64,000 nt of DNA from the NCBI RefSeq assembly GCF_011516755.1, contig NZ_WOSY01000008.1:62001-126000 (forward strand), read 5' to 3'. The notes under the pieces are model-generated. The model did no database searches. It had not been told where the DNA came from and saw nothing but the letters and a program-made list of their open reading frames with translations. The stretch's first letter is position 1. Each line of letters begins with the position of its first letter. A program made the translations under genes and the position numbers. The DNA comes from Acetobacter conturbans (GTDB lineage: Bacteria; Pseudomonadota; Alphaproteobacteria; Acetobacterales; Acetobacteraceae). Positions 37,778 through 46,270 of the stretch are shown one piece after another.

Positions 37778-38434
37778 TCAGGCGCGGTGAGAGAAGATAT
37801 CAGGCTCTTCGTAGCCAAGCAGGTCGAGGCGCCCGCGGGCAGGAAGGAAATCATAGCACGCCTGAGCCAGTTCGCGACGGTTCTCGCGGATCAGCAGGGC
37901 TTCGAGCTTTGCCCACAGCGCATGCAGATACAGAACGTCCGAAGCAGCGTAAGCCATCTGCTCGGGCGTGAGTTCCGGTGCGCCCCAGTCGGAGCATTGC
38001 TGATGCTTGCTCATTTCGACGCCCAGCAGATCGCGGCACAGAGCCGCGAGTCCATGCCGGTCGGTAAAGGTGCGGACGAGGCGCGCGGCGATTTTCGTGC
38101 ACACCGTCGGTGCTACGGTGATATCGAGCGTATTCTGCAGAACCGCGACGTCGAACCGTGCGAAATGCATCAGCTTGAGCACTGTCGGGTCAGAGAGTAG
38201 ACGTTTGAGATTGGGGCAATCGGCTGGTTTGCCGCCCGGCTCTGACGGAATTATCTGCACCAGATGGGCGGAGCCATCACCAGCGGACAACTGCACAAGG
38301 CAGAGTCGATCGCGATGGGGATTAAGGCCCATCGTCTCCGTATCAACGGCGACGCATTTGCCAAGGTCAAGGCCGTCCGGAAGATCGTTCCGATGTAGCG
38401 TAATGGGCCCACCGTTAGTGATCTTGCCGCTCAT
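37778..38434 (-). CDS. NrnC-type 3'-5' exonuclease (short RNase D family)
   Basis: This is a DEDDy exonuclease; the ~200-residue single-domain form in alphaproteobacteria is NrnC, which degrades very short oligoribonucleotides. The 218-residue product has VAVDTETMGLNPHRDRLCLVQLS (Exo I), HFARFDVAVLQ (Exo II) and YAASDVLYL with the Tyr/Asp of Exo III. The HRDC domains of classical RNase D are absent, which favours NrnC. It follows the tRNA-Leu gene by 32 nt and precedes kdsD. Confidence 0.88.
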   Translation of the reverse strand: MSGKITNGGPITLHRNDLPDGLDLGKCVAVDTETMGLNPHRDRLCLVQLSAGDGSAHLVQIIPSEPGGKPADCPNLKRLLSDPTVLKLMHFARFDVAVLQNTLDITVAPTVCTKIAARLVRTFTDRHGLAALCRDLLGVEMSKHQQCSDWGAPELTPEQMAYAASDVLYLHALWAKLEALLIRENRRELAQACYDFLPARGRLDLLGYEEPDIFSHRA

Positions 38435-38466
38435 GGGCTGCCTGCCTGATTTTTGTGATACGTATA

Positions 38467-38553
38467 TGGTGCCCAGAAGAAGACTCGAACTTCCACGACC
38501 TTGCGGCCACAGGTACCTGAAACCTGCGCGTCTACCAATTCCGCCATCTGGGC
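38467..38553 (-). tRNA. tRNA-Leu (anticodon CAG)
   Basis: The minus strand folds as a class II tRNA: acceptor GCCCAGA with TCTGGGC, D-loop with GGTAGAC, and anticodon stem CAGGT/ACCTG with loop TTCAGGT giving anticodon CAG. It has a long variable arm (GTGGCCGCAAGGTCGTG) and T-loop TTCGAGT. The CCA end is encoded (38467-38469). It reads CTG, the most used leucine codon in such high-GC genomes. Confidence 0.95.
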
Positions 38554-38592
38554 TTGAGATGACAACCCGGTGTGACCGGGTGGTGAGGGAGG

Positions 38593-38621
38593 CGTTTAAA
38601 GCCGTCCTTGCAGGTGGTCAA
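38593..38621 (-). promoter_or_regulatory. Probable sigma-70 promoter of tRNA-Leu
   Basis: TTGACC (38621-38616) and TAAACG (38598-38593) are 17 bases apart on the minus strand, 40 bases before the tRNA 5' end. A 7-bp hairpin (ACCCGGT-GTG-ACCGGGT) lies in the leader between promoter and tRNA. Confidence 0.6.
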
Positions 38622-38842
38622 GAGGCATGTCGAAGTTTTTTGCGTGAGAGGAGCGAAAAGGAAAGAAAACCAACCATTCCAGTGAACTCTGGAGCGTATC
38701 AGGCATAAGACCCACGACGTTCTGCGACAATTCACGGCCCTGTCGTGAAGAATCAAACGATGTATACTCTTTGTTCGCAACATCGTCCGGTTCCGACAGG
38801 TCTCATCCGGACGCACACCGGACAATGAAGGAGCAAAGACTC

Positions 38843-39817
38843 ATGATCGCTCGCAAGACGGCAACGGTCTTTGGTGGCTCGGGATTTCTTGGAAAATATG
38901 TAACGCGGAAACTGGCGGCGGATGGCTATGCTGTCCGCGTGGCTTGCCGCCGCACGGATCTGGCCAATGATCTGCGGCAGCTTGGGGATGTGGGGCAGGT
39001 GGTGCCTTTTTATGCCCCGGTGCAGAGCGAGGCGGATGTGGCCGCCGCCGTGGCGAATGCAACGGTGGTCGTGAATCTTGCCGCCATTCTGGGAGCATCG
39101 TCTCCGACGGGACTCAACGCGGTGAACGTTGACGGGCCTGCACGCGTTGCAAGGCTGGCCGCTGCGGCTGGCGTGAAGACGCTGGTCCAGATGTCGGCCA
39201 TCGGCGCCTCTTCATCCAGTCCTTCGGCTTACGGACGCAGTCGGGCTGCCGGAGAGGAGGAGGTGAGAAATCATTTCCCGACGGCGAGCATTGTCAGGGC
39301 CTCGGTGCTGTTCGGCCCGGAGGATCATTTCTTTAATATGCTCGGTGGCCTGGCGCGCTACATCCCTTTTGTCATGCCGGTTTACGGTGCCGGAACAAAA
39401 TTGCAGCCTGTCTATGTGGTGGATGTCGCGGAAGCGATCAGACGGATTATCGCCACCTGCGATGCGGCTCATCCGGTCCAGCCCTGTCTTTGTGAGCTTG
39501 GTGGTCCGGACGTGGTGACCATGAAGACCATTGCCGAGAGCGTGTTGCAGATGACAGGGCGCACCAAGTCGATCTTCGAAGTGCCGGTCGCACTGGCGTC
39601 TGTGCAGGCTGCCGTGCTGGAGCGTCTGCCAGGACGGATGCTGACGCGTGATCAGATCAAGATGCTCTCGGTGGATAACGTGGTCGGCGGAAATTTCCCC
39701 GGCTTCCACGAACTTGGAATGACGCCCACGCCGATGGACCTGATCGTTCCCGCCTATATGAAACGATATGCACCGGGTGGTGGAAAATCAGGCAAGCAAT
39801 ATCAGTATGTTGTATAA
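38843..39817 (+). CDS. NDUFA9-like NAD(P)-binding protein (complex I-associated SDR family)
   Basis: This atypical SDR resembles NDUFA9, an accessory subunit of respiratory complex I in alphaproteobacteria and mitochondria. The 324-residue protein begins with the dinucleotide motif TVFGGSGFLGKYVTRKLA and has VVNLAAILG and the region SAYGRSRAAGEEEV, where the usual catalytic lysine of YxxxK is Arg. ATG at 38843 has AGGAG about 10 nt upstream. Complex I genes are not in the window. Alternative: a ubiquinone-synthesis-related SDR. Confidence 0.85.
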   Translation: MIARKTATVFGGSGFLGKYVTRKLAADGYAVRVACRRTDLANDLRQLGDVGQVVPFYAPVQSEADVAAAVANATVVVNLAAILGASSPTGLNAVNVDGPARVARLAAAAGVKTLVQMSAIGASSSSPSAYGRSRAAGEEEVRNHFPTASIVRASVLFGPEDHFFNMLGGLARYIPFVMPVYGAGTKLQPVYVVDVAEAIRRIIATCDAAHPVQPCLCELGGPDVVTMKTIAESVLQMTGRTKSIFEVPVALASVQAAVLERLPGRMLTRDQIKMLSVDNVVGGNFPGFHELGMTPTPMDLIVPAYMKRYAPGGGKSGKQYQYVV

Positions 39818-40054
39818 TAATGAGTCACCATAGCTGACATTATGTATCGAGGTCCGACATGCTTCGAGGTGGGTTGTTAGGTTCTGTCCCGATTAATTGG
39901 TCAGCAATGCTGTCTTTTGTCATACTGCGCTGTGCGCTATCGGAAGGCCTGACCTGCCGGGAAGCCGGAGGGCCAGTCGTGCCTTGAGGGGCGGGGTTGT
40001 TTGTGTCCAGATCTTCGCGCCCCAAGAGGTCGGTCGAGTTAAGGAAGCCAGCGC

Positions 40055-41491
40055 ATGTCCGAAAAGATGCTCTCGTTCGTGTCCGTCCCGCAGGCGCAGC
40101 CGCCAAAGCGGCAGGCTGATGAGCGGCGTAAGGATTTCGAGGAGATCTACGAGGATTTCTCTCCTGCGCAGGCAAAGGTTCAGTCCAGCCGCTGCTCGCA
40201 GTGTGGTGTGCCGTTCTGCTCGATCCATTGTCCTCTCGGCAACAATATTCCAGACTGGCTGATGCTGGCGGCGAACGGGCGTCTTGAAGAGGCCTATAAC
40301 GTCTCTCAGGCGACCAACACCTTTCCAGAGATATGTGGGCGCATCTGCCCACAGGACCGTCTCTGTGAAGGCAATTGCGTCATCGAAAAAGGCTTCGAAA
40401 GCGTCACGATCGGGGCTGTCGAGCGTTACATCACCGATACCGCGTTCGAAAACGGATGGGTGAAGCCGGTGCTGCCTCTCGTCGAGCTGGAAAGCTCCGT
40501 CGGTATCATCGGGGCCGGTCCCGCCGGTCTGGCCGCCGCCGAACGCCTGCGCGCGACCGGGCATCAGGTGCATGTCTATGACCGCCATGACCGTGTCGGC
40601 GGGCTGCTGATCTACGGTATTCCCGGCTTCAAGCTGGAAAAGGATATCGTCGCCCGTCGCCAGAAGTTGCTGGAAGAGCAGGGGGTGGTGTTCCATCTCG
40701 GCGCAGCCATTGGGGCAGGCGAAGGCGAAATCGCATTTGAAGAGCTGCGCGGGAAGCATGACGCGGTGCTGGTCGCCACCGGCGTCTACAAGGCGCGCGA
40801 GATTGGTGGTCCCGGCTCGGGGCTGGCTGGAATCGTGCCCGCCCTCGACTATCTGACGGCATCCAATCGTCGGTCGCTCGGTGACACGCTGCCGGAAGGC
40901 GAACTGGATGCGACAGGTCAGGACGTGGTGGTCATCGGTGGTGGCGACACGGCGATGGACTGCGTGCGTACCGCCATCCGTCAGGGCGCGAAATCGGTAA
41001 AATGTCTGTATCGCCGCGATAGAGCCAACATGCCGGGTTCGGTGCGCGAGGTGAAGAACGCCGAGGAAGAAGGCGTGGAGTTCGTCTGGCTTGCCGCTCC
41101 GGAAGGTTTCCTCGGCGACGGCACCGTGTCGGGTGTGCGGGCGCAGAAAATGCGCCTCGGCATGCCGGATGGTTCCGGTCGCCAGTCGATTGAGCCCGAA
41201 CCTGACGGGTTGTTCACCGTGAAGGCCGACATGGTCATCAAGGCTCTCGGTTTCGATCCGGAGCCACTGCCGGAACTCTGGCAGACCGATGCCCTGAAGA
41301 CCTCACGCTGGGGCACGCTTCAGGTGGATCGCACGAGCTTCGAAACGTCCGTCTCCGGCGTGTTTGCTGCGGGTGACATCGTGCGCGGCGCGAGCCTCGT
41401 GGTCTGGGCCATTCGGGACGGACGCGATGCGGCCGCCCAGATCGACCAGTGGATTGCGGCACGTCCTTCCTCTTCTCTGGCTGCGGAGTAA
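40055..41491 (+). CDS. gltD: Glutamate synthase (NADPH) small subunit
   Basis: GltD supplies electrons from NADPH through FAD and Fe-S clusters to GltB for ammonia assimilation. The 478-residue protein has the N-terminal cysteine sets CSQCGVPFCSIHCP and CGRICPQDRLCEGNC for [4Fe-4S] clusters, the FAD motif VGIIGAGPAGLAAAE, and the NADPH motif DVVVIGGGDTAMDC. AAGGA precedes the ATG. It is placed before gltB, the reverse of the enterobacterial order. Confidence 0.96.
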   Translation: MSEKMLSFVSVPQAQPPKRQADERRKDFEEIYEDFSPAQAKVQSSRCSQCGVPFCSIHCPLGNNIPDWLMLAANGRLEEAYNVSQATNTFPEICGRICPQDRLCEGNCVIEKGFESVTIGAVERYITDTAFENGWVKPVLPLVELESSVGIIGAGPAGLAAAERLRATGHQVHVYDRHDRVGGLLIYGIPGFKLEKDIVARRQKLLEEQGVVFHLGAAIGAGEGEIAFEELRGKHDAVLVATGVYKAREIGGPGSGLAGIVPALDYLTASNRRSLGDTLPEGELDATGQDVVVIGGGDTAMDCVRTAIRQGAKSVKCLYRRDRANMPGSVREVKNAEEEGVEFVWLAAPEGFLGDGTVSGVRAQKMRLGMPDGSGRQSIEPEPDGLFTVKADMVIKALGFDPEPLPELWQTDALKTSRWGTLQVDRTSFETSVSGVFAAGDIVRGASLVVWAIRDGRDAAAQIDQWIAARPSSSLAAE

Positions 41492-41496
41492 TGATC

Positions 41497-44400
41497 ATGG
41501 ACTCATTTGACGGTTCCTCCTCCGCTATCGAGAGCGGTGAAGCGTTTATCGAGAACTGGCAGCGCAACAGCGAAACCCTGCAGAGCGGCCTGTACGACCC
41601 GGCCGACGAGCACGATTCATGTGGTGTGGGGCTTGTCGCGGCACTCGACGGTCGCAAGCGCCGCGATGTCGTGGAAGCCGGTATCGAGGCGCTGAAAGCG
41701 ATCTGGCATCGCGGTGCGGTCGATGCCGATGGCAAGACGGGCGACGGCGCAGGTATTCACATCGAGATCCCGCAGGATTTCTTCGCGGAAGCGATCGGTG
41801 TGAGTCAGGCCGACCGGGACGCAGGCATCCCCCTTGCCATCGGTCAGGTGTTTCTGCCGAAGACCGATCTGGCCGCGCAGGAACGCTGCCGCCAGATCAT
41901 CGAAACCGAAATTCTCATGTTCGGCTACAGCATTTATGGCTGGCGTCAGGTGCCGATCGACACCGCCTGCATCGGTGAGAAGGCGAATGCGACGCGTCCG
42001 GAGATCGAGCAGATCATCATCCGCGGCAAGGCTGACCGTGCGGAGGTGGATTTCGAACGTGACCTCTATGTGATCCGCCGCCGGATCGAGAAGGCGGCGA
42101 TCGCCAATCAGGTCGATCTCTATATCTGCTCTCTGTCGTGTCAGTCTCTGATCTACAAAGGGATGTTTCTCGCCGAGCATATGACGAACTTCTACCCGGA
42201 TCTGCTCGATCCGCGTTTTGTCAGCCGGTTTGCGATCTATCACCAGCGCTACTCGACCAATACGTTCCCGACTTGGAAGCTCGCCCAGCCGTTCCGGCGC
42301 GTGGCGCATAACGGTGAGATCAACACGATCTCCGGCAACGTGAACTGGATGCGCAGCCACGAAACCCGTCTGGCTGACCCGGAACTCGATGCCTACATGG
42401 CCGACATCAAGCCGGTGGTGCAGGCTGGCGGTTCCGATACGGCGACGTTCGACAACGTATTCGAACTGCTGACCCACGCAGGGCGTGACGCGCCTGCCGC
42501 AAAGACGCTGATGGTGCCGGCCAGTGTTGGCGTCCATTCCTCGATGAAGCCCGCGCATCGCGACATGTTTGCCTACTGCAACGCTGTCATGGAACCGTGG
42601 GATGGGCCTGCCGCGCTGTGTGCGACGGACGGGCGCTGGATCATCGCCGGACTGGACCGCTCGGGCCTGCGTCCGCTGCGTTATACGCAGACATCCAACA
42701 ACCTGCTGATCATCGGCTCGGAAGCGGGCATGGTGAAGGTGATGGTCGAGGATGTTGTCAGCCGTGGGCGCCTCGGGCCGGGAGAGATGATCGCCGTCGA
42801 TCTCGACGAGGCGAAACTCTACGACAACGAAGATCTGCTCGACCTGCTGTCAGGCCGTCAGGATTTCGGGCGCTGGGTGAAGAAGATCCAGAAGATCGGT
42901 GCTCTGGTGCGCGACGATGTCGTCGAGCCGGTGATGTTCCAGCCGGAAGAGCTTCGTCGCCGTCAGCTTTCGGTCGGCAACACGCTTGAGGAGCTGGAGC
43001 ATATTCTTCAGCCGATGGTGGAGAGTGCCGCCGAAGCCGTGGGGTCGATGGGTGATGATACCCCTCTCGCGGTCCTGTCCGAGCGCTATCGTGGTCTGGC
43101 GCATTATTTCCGGCAGGGGTTCAGTCAGGTGACGAACCCGCCGATCGACTCCCTCCGCGAGTCACGGGTGATGAGTCTGCTGACGCGGCTCGGCAATCTG
43201 GGCAACATCCTTGAGGAGTCGGAAGATCAGTGCGATCTGCTCCAGCTTCCAAGCCCCATCCTGACCAGTGGCGAGTACGAGGCCCTGCGCAGGTTCTGCG
43301 GTGATCGTGGCTGTACCATCGATACCACTTTCGTGGCGGCGGAAGGCGAGACCGGATTGCGGGAAGCGATCGCGCGTATCCGTCGCGAAACAGAAGAGCG
43401 TGTGCGCGAAGGGTGCTCGCACGTCTTCCTGACCGATGAGAATCAGTCAACCGAGCGCGCCGGTATCCCGACCATCCTCGCTGCGGCCGCGGTTCATACG
43501 CATCTTGTTCGTCATTCGCTGCGTACTTTCACGTCGCTGAACGTGCGGACTTCGGATGTGCTGGATGTTCACGCGGTCGCCGTGACGCTCGGCGTGGGTG
43601 CGACGACGGTGAACCCCTACCTCGCACAGGAAAGCATCGCGGACCGCATCCGTCGCGGCCTTTGCGGCGACATGACTCTGCGTGAAGCCGTCGAGCGGTA
43701 TCGCAAGGCGATCGACAAGGGGCTGCTCAAGATCATGTCCAAGATGGGCATTTCGATCATGGCGTCCTACCGTGGCGGCTGCAATTTCGAAGCCGTGGGC
43801 CTGTCTCGTGCGCTGGTGGCCGAATTCTTCCCCGGCATGCCATCACGCATTTCCGGTATCGGCATGGCCGGTATCGCGAAGAACGTCCTCAGTTTCCACA
43901 GGCAGGCATGGGGCACGACCGCAGCAGTGCTGCCGGTTGGCGGTCTCTATAAAATGCGTCGGAGCGGTGAGACGCATGCCTTTGACGGCACGCTGATCCA
44001 CATGCTCCAGACGGCTGTCGGGGCTGACAGCTTCTCGATCTACCAGCGTTATGCCGATGCGGTGCGTCGTCAGCCGCCCGTGGCCCTGCGCGATCTGCTT
44101 GATTTCAAGACTGACCGTCAGGCCATTCCGGTGGAAGAAGTCGAGAGCATCACGCAGCTTCGCAAGAGACTGATCGCGCCAGCCATTTCGCTCGGCGCAC
44201 TCAGCCCGGAAGCGCACGAGACTCTGTCCATCGCCATGAACCGCATCGGAGCGAAGTCGGATTCCGGCGAAGGTGGCGAAGATCCTTCGCGCGCCAAGCC
44301 GCGTCCGAATGGTGACAATGCGTCCTCGGCCATCAAGCAGGTTGCCTCCGGTCGCTTCGGCGTCACGGCGCAGTATCTCAATGACTGCCGCGAACTCGAA

Positions 44401-46050
44401 ATCAAGGTCGCGCAGGGCGCCAAGCCGGGTGAGGGCGGACAGCTTCCGGGCTTCAAGGTCACAGAACTGATTGCCAAGCTGCGTCATGCCACGCCCGGCG
44501 TGACGCTTATCTCTCCGCCGCCGCATCACGACATTTACTCGATCGAAGATCTGGCACAGCTCATTTATGACCTGAAGCAGATCAATCCGGATGCGAAGGT
44601 CACGGTGAAGCTGGTTGCACGTTCGGGCATCGGCACCATCGCGGCAGGCGTGGCGAAGGCGAAAGCCGATGCGATCCTGATTTCCGGTCATTCCGGCGGG
44701 ACAGGCGCAAGCCCGCTCTCTTCGGTGAAGTATGTGGGCCTGCCGTGGGAACTGGGTCTTGCCGAGGCCCATCAGGTTCTGATGCTCAATCGTCTGCGTC
44801 ATCGCGTTACGCTGCGGACCGATGGTGGCATCAAGACGGGCCGTGATGTGGTGATCGCAGCCATGCTAGGCGCGGAAGAGTTCGGTATTGGCACGGCGAG
44901 CCTCGTGGCCATGGGCTGCATCATGGTACGCCAGTGTCACTCGAACACCTGCCCGGTCGGCGTGTGCTCGCAGGACCCGGCGATGCGCGCCAAGTTCGAG
45001 GGCACGCCCGAGAAGGTCATCAGCCTGTTCTCGTTTATTGCTGAAGATGTAAGGAATATTCTTGCATCCCTTGGCTTCAAGACGCTGACCGATGTGATCG
45101 GGCGCACGGATCTGCTGCATCAGGTGTCTCGTGGCGCAGAAGATCTCGATGATCTCGACCTTAACCCGCTACTGGTTCAGGCGGATCCCGGCCCCCATGC
45201 CCGCTACTGCACACTTGAAGGCCGCAACGAGGTTCCGGACACGCTTGACGCGCAGATGATTGCGGATGCGCGCCCGCTTTTCGATCACGGCGAGAAGATG
45301 CAGTTGCAGTATAACGTGCAGAACACGATGCGCGCCATCGGCACCCGCATCTCATCGATGATCGTGCGGCAGTATGGCATGGCCACGCTGGCGCCGGGTC
45401 ATCTGACCGTGCGGCTGCGTGGGTCTGCTGGTCAGTCACTCGGTGCGTTCGCGGTGCAGGGGCTGAAACTGGAAGTTCACGGTGATGCCAATGATTATGT
45501 TGGCAAGGGCCTCTCCGGCGCGACCATCGTTGTGCGTCCTTCGGCATCGAGCAAGCTAGCCTCGAATGAGAACGCGATTGTGGGCAACACCGTACTGTAT
45601 GGCGCAACGGCGGGAACGCTTTACGCCGCGGGTCTGGCCGGTGAGCGCTTTGCGGTAAGAAACTCCGGTGCGACGGCTGTGGTTGAAGGCTGTGGCTCCA
45701 ACGCCTGTGAGTATATGACAGGCGGTATGGTCGTGATCCTCGGTGATTCAGGCGATAATTTCGGTGCCGGTTTCACAGGCGGTATGGCGTTCGTCTATGA
45801 CGAGGACAGCAGCTTCGAGCAGAAGGTTAACCCGGATACCGTGTTCTGGGGGCGCGTGGAACAGCCGGAATGGCAGCAGAAGCTGCGGGCTCTGGTCGAA
45901 GCGCACGCGGCCGAGACGCACTCTTCCTATGCCGCCATGCTGCTGCACAAGTGGGACGAGGTTCTGCAGCATTTCTGGCAGGTTATTCCGAAAGATTACG
46001 CTCGGGTCATCGGATTTACCGTTCCGGAAAATATGGCTGCTTCAGCCTGA
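41497..46050 (+). CDS. gltB: Glutamate synthase (NADPH) large subunit
   Basis: GltB makes two glutamates from glutamine and 2-oxoglutarate. The 1517-residue protein has a ~41-residue propeptide ahead of catalytic C42 (HDSCGVG), then the class II glutaminase domain with YHQRYSTNTFPTW. A central domain, the FMN synthase domain with the [3Fe-4S] ligands in CIMVRQCHSNTCPVGVC, and the C-terminal GXGXG beta-helix (SGATIVVRP, MTGGMVVILG) follow. ATG at 41497 has GGAG 8 nt upstream; an ATG at 41491 overlaps the gltD stop. The coding frame is clean over its whole length. Confidence 0.96.
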   Translation: MDSFDGSSSAIESGEAFIENWQRNSETLQSGLYDPADEHDSCGVGLVAALDGRKRRDVVEAGIEALKAIWHRGAVDADGKTGDGAGIHIEIPQDFFAEAIGVSQADRDAGIPLAIGQVFLPKTDLAAQERCRQIIETEILMFGYSIYGWRQVPIDTACIGEKANATRPEIEQIIIRGKADRAEVDFERDLYVIRRRIEKAAIANQVDLYICSLSCQSLIYKGMFLAEHMTNFYPDLLDPRFVSRFAIYHQRYSTNTFPTWKLAQPFRRVAHNGEINTISGNVNWMRSHETRLADPELDAYMADIKPVVQAGGSDTATFDNVFELLTHAGRDAPAAKTLMVPASVGVHSSMKPAHRDMFAYCNAVMEPWDGPAALCATDGRWIIAGLDRSGLRPLRYTQTSNNLLIIGSEAGMVKVMVEDVVSRGRLGPGEMIAVDLDEAKLYDNEDLLDLLSGRQDFGRWVKKIQKIGALVRDDVVEPVMFQPEELRRRQLSVGNTLEELEHILQPMVESAAEAVGSMGDDTPLAVLSERYRGLAHYFRQGFSQVTNPPIDSLRESRVMSLLTRLGNLGNILEESEDQCDLLQLPSPILTSGEYEALRRFCGDRGCTIDTTFVAAEGETGLREAIARIRRETEERVREGCSHVFLTDENQSTERAGIPTILAAAAVHTHLVRHSLRTFTSLNVRTSDVLDVHAVAVTLGVGATTVNPYLAQESIADRIRRGLCGDMTLREAVERYRKAIDKGLLKIMSKMGISIMASYRGGCNFEAVGLSRALVAEFFPGMPSRISGIGMAGIAKNVLSFHRQAWGTTAAVLPVGGLYKMRRSGETHAFDGTLIHMLQTAVGADSFSIYQRYADAVRRQPPVALRDLLDFKTDRQAIPVEEVESITQLRKRLIAPAISLGALSPEAHETLSIAMNRIGAKSDSGEGGEDPSRAKPRPNGDNASSAIKQVASGRFGVTAQYLNDCRELEIKVAQGAKPGEGGQLPGFKVTELIAKLRHATPGVTLISPPPHHDIYSIEDLAQLIYDLKQINPDAKVTVKLVARSGIGTIAAGVAKAKADAILISGHSGGTGASPLSSVKYVGLPWELGLAEAHQVLMLNRLRHRVTLRTDGGIKTGRDVVIAAMLGAEEFGIGTASLVAMGCIMVRQCHSNTCPVGVCSQDPAMRAKFEGTPEKVISLFSFIAEDVRNILASLGFKTLTDVIGRTDLLHQVSRGAEDLDDLDLNPLLVQADPGPHARYCTLEGRNEVPDTLDAQMIADARPLFDHGEKMQLQYNVQNTMRAIGTRISSMIVRQYGMATLAPGHLTVRLRGSAGQSLGAFAVQGLKLEVHGDANDYVGKGLSGATIVVRPSASSKLASNENAIVGNTVLYGATAGTLYAAGLAGERFAVRNSGATAVVEGCGSNACEYMTGGMVVILGDSGDNFGAGFTGGMAFVYDEDSSFEQKVNPDTVFWGRVEQPEWQQKLRALVEAHAAETHSSYAAMLLHKWDEVLQHFWQVIPKDYARVIGFTVPENMAASA

Positions 46051-46092
46051 GGGGTTGTCCTTATCGGTTGCATGAAGTGATAAGGATGTTTT

Positions 46093-46134
46093 CAAAGCGA
46101 CGTCTTCCTTCTGGAAGACGTCGCTTTGCTTTTT
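46093..46134 (+). terminator. Strong terminator after gltDB
   Basis: A perfect 16-bp stem (46093-46108 with 46113-46128), TTCT loop and CTTTTT tail lie 42 nt after the gltB stop. Confidence 0.95.
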
Positions 46135-46270
46135 GTAGTCCTGATTAGTCATTCGAACGACAAGAGATGCTTCTGCGTACCCCATTTTCCACGACGAAAA
46201 TTTTGAGTTTTATAAATCAGCGTTCATGTTGGGGCAGTCATCCTGACGGGATTTCGTGGAGCAGGCATCA

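Noticed and set aside
41617..42558. 313-codon minus-strand frame inside gltB (and a similar 319-codon frame at 43843-44802)
   Set aside because: Both lie antisense to unambiguous gltB sequence and have no recognisable protein features.
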